64,000 nucleotides of DNA from Anticarsia gemmatalis (Eukaryota; Arthropoda; Insecta; Lepidoptera; Erebidae). The DNA is taken from the NCBI RefSeq assembly GCF_050436995.1, contig NC_134747.1:2921501-2985500 (forward strand), read 5' to 3'. Shown here one piece after another: positions 59,277 to 64,000 of the stretch; within the stretch, counting starts at the first letter, position 1, and each line of letters begins with the position of its first letter. The notes beneath the pieces are model-generated. The model was not told the origin of the DNA. It saw only the letters and a program-made list of their open reading frames with translations, and did no database searches. The position numbers and the translations under genes are program-made.

Positions 59277-62200
59277 GCAAGTCGAGCAAAAAAAAGCGGC
59301 ACGGCCGTAACATCCTTTTCTCGAAGGCTATTTTTGACACCCCTATAATTTACGAAAACACAAATTCGCCATTAACATTTCAGGAGCATTAACTTCTCGT
59401 CGTGCTGTGTAGTGTGATACATACTAATAATCGAATCATGCGATGGCCAGGTCGGTCTATTTGTTTTAAAGGTATTTTTTTTAAATTGGCATGATAATAA
59501 CATAGGTAATAACTTAAGACAGAAGGTCCTTTAAGTAGACACTAAATAGATTATTCGACTTGGTATTATATAGATCTCATAACTTTTTACGGCGAGACTT
59601 GAGGTTTTTACAGAATGTTTTTGATGGCATTAGATATTTCTGTAAGTAATCGATTCATCAATAATTTGATTGAAGGCGCAAAAAAGGCATATTTCATCTT
59701 CTTCTTCAACACATTCTTATTATACACCACAAAGTTTATTCAATGAAATATAGTGCGCAATAATGACAAAACATTTTAGACTTGAATTTGCAATCCTAAT
59801 TTCTATTCAACTCTTTTTATAAAATTATATCATCACATCAAATATTTCAGCAAAGAAAACTTGCCTAAAGAAACATAACATTCAAACATAAATATGCAAG
59901 TATTCCAGTTTTTCCATCGCCAAAACTACGGGCTATTTAATACACGAACAAAGGCTATACACTAGGCTATATACAAACATCGGGCTATCATTTAACTTCA
60001 TTAAGTAGAACGTACATACGTAACGTGTGTAGGCACTGCATTTATTTCATTCGTAACATTACACTCTGTAATTATTTTGCACAAGTTGTGAACTTAGAGC
60101 GGAAGTAGAACAACTGATAATATATTTCTTTATTAATATGCAAAACATATATTTCCGATCTTCGTAAATTATGTTTTATTCAAATTAAAAACTTAATTAA
60201 TTAAGTTAACGTATACTCTGAATACGAGCATTTATATTGTAACGAAAAATGATCATAATGTAAACACTTACGGCTATGTTGTTACTATTTTACGCAAAAG
60301 GACAAGTAAGAGTTCGTGATAACTAAAATAAATAAGCTTTTAATTTTCATAAACCTTGACATTGTTAGCAAAGAGACAGGACTCAGCATAACCCGCGTCC
60401 GTCCAGGCTATTCGCCTCCCTTTAGATCATTTGCAAAATACGATATACCGATTTCCAATTCCAGAAAATTTAGTGTCTTTAGATCTCAACGCAAACCATA
60501 AGTCTATGCGGTTTGTATTTGTGCAACATTACGAAAATAAAAAATAAGATTTAGAGTACCGCCTTAAACTTGAACTACACAACAAAATGAACTACGCTGA
60601 AATACAGAGTTTCAGTAATAACCGGGCTCACAAACTCAAATAAAGTGCGTTCATAATGACGTTGGTACGTTCAGCGATTTCATGGCAATTACGCGATAGC
60701 AGACATCTTTCATGTTTCACGTCGTTTAAAAGAGATTGCTGTTCGATTGCGCGAATTGATGGCGCTTTAATCAGCCCGGTAATGTAAAAAGAGCAATGGT
60801 CAGTATGCGAGTGGAGATATTCGTGAATTTTGCGTGTTTGATGTTTTTATCGCTATTTAGTCCAGACATTGAAGGAGAGAAACGTATTTCTAAAATACGT
60901 TTGATGCTATTTTATTAAACGGTGATACTTTTGGACATTAGCAATATAGCAATATTGGTGCTACCCGTAAGACTAAAGCTACTTGTATGAAATAATAGAA
61001 TACAAATAATTACAGACAAAACATTATATAATTTGAATCAAAATTAAATATCAGTTAGTTACAGTTTACAATTAGAATGACAATTATTATTAAAAGAATT
61101 TCCTGATACAAGTTATTATTCATTCAAGGATGTTGTTTTTTACTTATAATAGTTCTTCGTATTGTTTTCACTATAATAATATAGCTTTAGTTGAGTCACT
61201 AATGTATCTAAAATTACCTGTCATCATTTTAAAGTTCCTCAAATTAATGGTTGCTTTCAAGGACACCATTTACCTGAAACAAAAAAGAAACATTATTTTA
61301 AAAGCTTTTCAATGTCAAATATAAATTTGTATTATTATTTAAAGTGAACATCCAGACAAAAATACTAATCTACTACTTTGATATAAAGAAACATTATTAC
61401 GCCTTTAAAGTTTTAGCAATCAATCTGATTGAGTCATTTTGACACGGCCTAAGCTTAAAACTCAGTTTGTAATGTTTAAATCGCACTTTGAAGTTAGAAA
61501 CTATGTAGGTACAAAGCATTTAGATTCGAAGCGGCAGAATTAAAAACTAATGGTCGATGTATCAAATTAACAATTCTGCTATAAACCAAAATAGATAACA
61601 AAATGGAATCCAAAAACCAATTGAATAACACACTAAAATAACAAAAGCCATAATTAATTCGCGCAAACGATTATCCGAACGAAAACATAACAAAATTACA
61701 CCGAAGCAATTTCTGAAAACATTCGACCGATCGCTGTTGGAAAATTAAAATAGTAATCAAACTTTTCACGAAACACGAACGTTAGATAAAGCAATTTACC
61801 TTTCGTACTGCATCGACTATCGAACTAAAGTTCTAAGGAAATGTAACTGAGTTGAAAAATAATCGGATATCGTTCATAAAGTTGGAGTTTGCCGTCACAG
61901 AGTATAAAATTATGGGAGACGTGACACAGTTAATATTTTGCCGGTGTACGATGTTGATGCTCGGCCAATTTTGGTGTAATGTGAAACTTTTGGTGTGTTA
62001 TTGAATATGTAGCTATAGGTAGTTTTGTAGTTTAGCTTGTTTTTCTTTGGCTTGCTATTAGTATTATTTTATGAGTATATTTGAGTATATGTCAGGGCAG
62101 ATTGTAACTATACTTAATAAATTCCGCCTACATTGTACAGGATATAAGTTTTGTTATAGCAGGTTGTGCTTTTAGTCTGCTTATTGTTTGTTAAAGTTCT

Positions 62201-63513
62201 AACGCCTTAAGTTATTTCTTAAGGCTATAAGAAAAGAAAACCTGGCACTGTATCCTTGTAACTTTTTAAATAAGCACCAAAAAATGCATTCTGTTGAATA
62301 ATCATACGTATCCATAGAGACAATGTTTATGCAATAAATAGTGCACTTACACGTACAGCCTTTTCGTATCGCATTCCTATTTTTAGCCAACAGGAGCAGA
62401 TGTGCCACCAAAATTACTTATTAATCTACTATCCTTGCAACATCCTGAATTTCAAAACACCAATGCACTCTATTGTCGCCGAAAATGCGCTTACGAACGA
62501 AAAATAAGAAGCAAAAGTACCAACGAAATACGAACGAAACGGTCTCAGAATAAACAATAGTTTTGGAAAATATTCAACGTGAAGCGATAAACATTTTCAT
62601 TAACTCGAAGCAATATCACGTATAGACAAGAAATCATAGTTATCTCGCCTGCGTGCCATTTCTATGTATTTTTTCGATCGTTAAAAATGATATAAACTTT
62701 GCGAGAGACAAAGAATGTTTCGAAGGTCGCAATAAATATGAATAATGATTTTGCTTTGGTATTGATTTTTTGGGATTTATGTACGTTTATTGGGGAATGG
62801 AGAAAACAACAAAAAACATGGTAGGCAACCTTATTAAAATATGCGAAATGATAGAAATTGCATGTGTGGATATTTACTTCAGCATTTTAAAAGTTAATTT
62901 TACTACAACGTAGCTAGTTTTGTGTTCAATCTTCAAATATCTCCATTCTCAATTTCATCGATTACTTTAGCAGTTTAGCCGTAAAAGCAAAACAGAGACT
63001 GTCACACATCAGTTTTGAACTCTACAAATTATACATACATAATACCACGCCTGTTACCCGTGTTTTCATTTGTATTGTTAGTCCCATAAAAAAGAGGGAG
63101 GTCTATTACCATATTATATCTAACATTATTATCATAAAATATACCTAAGAAATCCAATCTTCATTTAAACATAATAATCTATGTCCCACAGAGCAAAGAA
63201 AGCGATACACTCGCCACCACTGAAGTGGTTCGTGACAACTGATTATAAAACTGTTGTAGAAACTAATTTCAAATGCGGCTCCGCAAATAAAGGTGCAAGC
63301 GTTGAACTTTGAATAATGACTTCATGTTATATAACTTTGATAAATGTTATGTTCTTTGACACGATAAGTTATGGTATATCGTGGCTTAGAATTGTTGTAA
63401 TCGTAAGATTTTTGCACGAAGTAAGTTGATACAGTATGTTCTGAATTTGTTACAAAAGTGTGATGTTTGCATTATAAGGGGTAAGTTCACGAATCCATGA
63501 CCAAGGCTTACTA
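59277..63513. other. 4.2 kb without recognised features
   Basis: AT-rich DNA with no recognised gene, RNA or repeat. All open frames are 70 codons or shorter. Confidence 0.5.
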
Positions 63514-63600
63514 TAATACGTACGTACATACAATCACGTCTTCTTCACATATGGGTAGGCAGAGACCATAGCTTACTTAAATCTAGTCACGAATATTCCC
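63514..63600 (+). mobile_element. Lepidopteran repeat fragment (family R, copy 3)
   Basis: ACGTACGTACATACAATCAC, then CACATATGGGTAGGCAGAGA matches the first blocks of the repeat at 28634-28781. A second ATAGGGGTAGAGAACAGAG block follows at about 63601-63620, as if part of the unit were repeated. The 3' half is missing. Confidence 0.45.
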
Positions 63601-64000
63601 ATAGGGGTAGAGAACAGAGATTACTTTAATATAGAACTTATGAATAAACTTCAGAAACAGAACTAACTATTTAATTATTATTTTGCTATTTTGCTCTTTT
63701 GGCATATTCATTAAAGGTATTCAATGAATACTATTCATACAGGAAAATTCCTCACAGTAAATGATTCTTGATTATATTATGTTTTAATGCTCTTTTTAAA
63801 TCAGTTTATTGGACTTGTCTCATCATGATAATAGTGCCATAAAGATTTGTTCCATTTTTCTTAGCAAAATGTGCTAAATTGACGTTTTGACGAAATAGAC
63901 ACAAATAGAGGTACTCTTTTTGTGTCTAGTCTTGAAATATAGAGCTCATTATTTAGAGTACCTTGTTGCTTCAGGTCGAATGTAGAAAATATCTAGATGT

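Noticed and set aside
1..64000. CRISPR arrays, bacterial operons, riboswitches or phage genes.
   Set aside because: No regularly spaced short repeats and no prokaryotic gene organisation; the repeats and tRNA are those of an insect nuclear genome.

Overview
The window is eukaryotic nuclear DNA and almost certainly comes from a moth or butterfly (Lepidoptera). It is AT-rich, holds no operon-like packing of genes, and carries interspersed repeats familiar from lepidopteran genomes. These include Lep1/MINE-type non-autonomous Helitrons (TC...CTAG ends with a GTTTG microsatellite), a tRNA-derived SINE, SINEs whose heads resemble 5S rRNA, and several short repeat fragments. I recognise no protein-coding gene. 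Stop-free stretches are short, few show plausible splice or start context, and none matches a family I know. The window reads as a gene desert or the inside of very large introns. The one unambiguous gene is a nuclear tRNA-Gln (anticodon TTG) at 29669-29740.

Layout. 1-5.5 kb: a tRNA-derived SINE, a truncated relative and a 28-bp-arm hairpin in otherwise featureless DNA. 5.56-13.85 kb: an interlaced segmental duplication in the order A1-B1-A2-(3.07 kb)-B2. A is about 0.65 kb and B about 1.95 kb, and each pair contains blocks that are essentially identical next to strongly diverged flanks. 13.9-29 kb: scattered repeats, a GC-richer patch with the longest open frame (about 17.15-17.65 kb), a 27-bp-arm hairpin, a complete 5S-like SINE with an 11-bp target-site duplication, and one weakly supported candidate exon near 27 kb. 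29.7 kb: the tRNA gene. 30-36 kb: nothing recognised. 36-57 kb: four Helitron copies in one orientation at different stages of decay, fragments of a common lepidopteran repeat, an inverted-repeat element, two more 5S-like SINEs (one between 111-bp direct repeats), a 0.54-kb tandem duplication and a 52-bp-arm hairpin. 59 kb: a TIR-bounded MITE-like element beside a GC-rich hairpin. 59.3-64 kb: nearly featureless.

No new multi-gene system is visible. The observations most worth checking are the 5S-derived SINEs, the SINE flanked by unusually long direct repeats, the mosaic identity of the A/B duplication, the near-perfect hairpins, and the candidate exon. All repeat-family names rest on recognition by eye. 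No database was searched.
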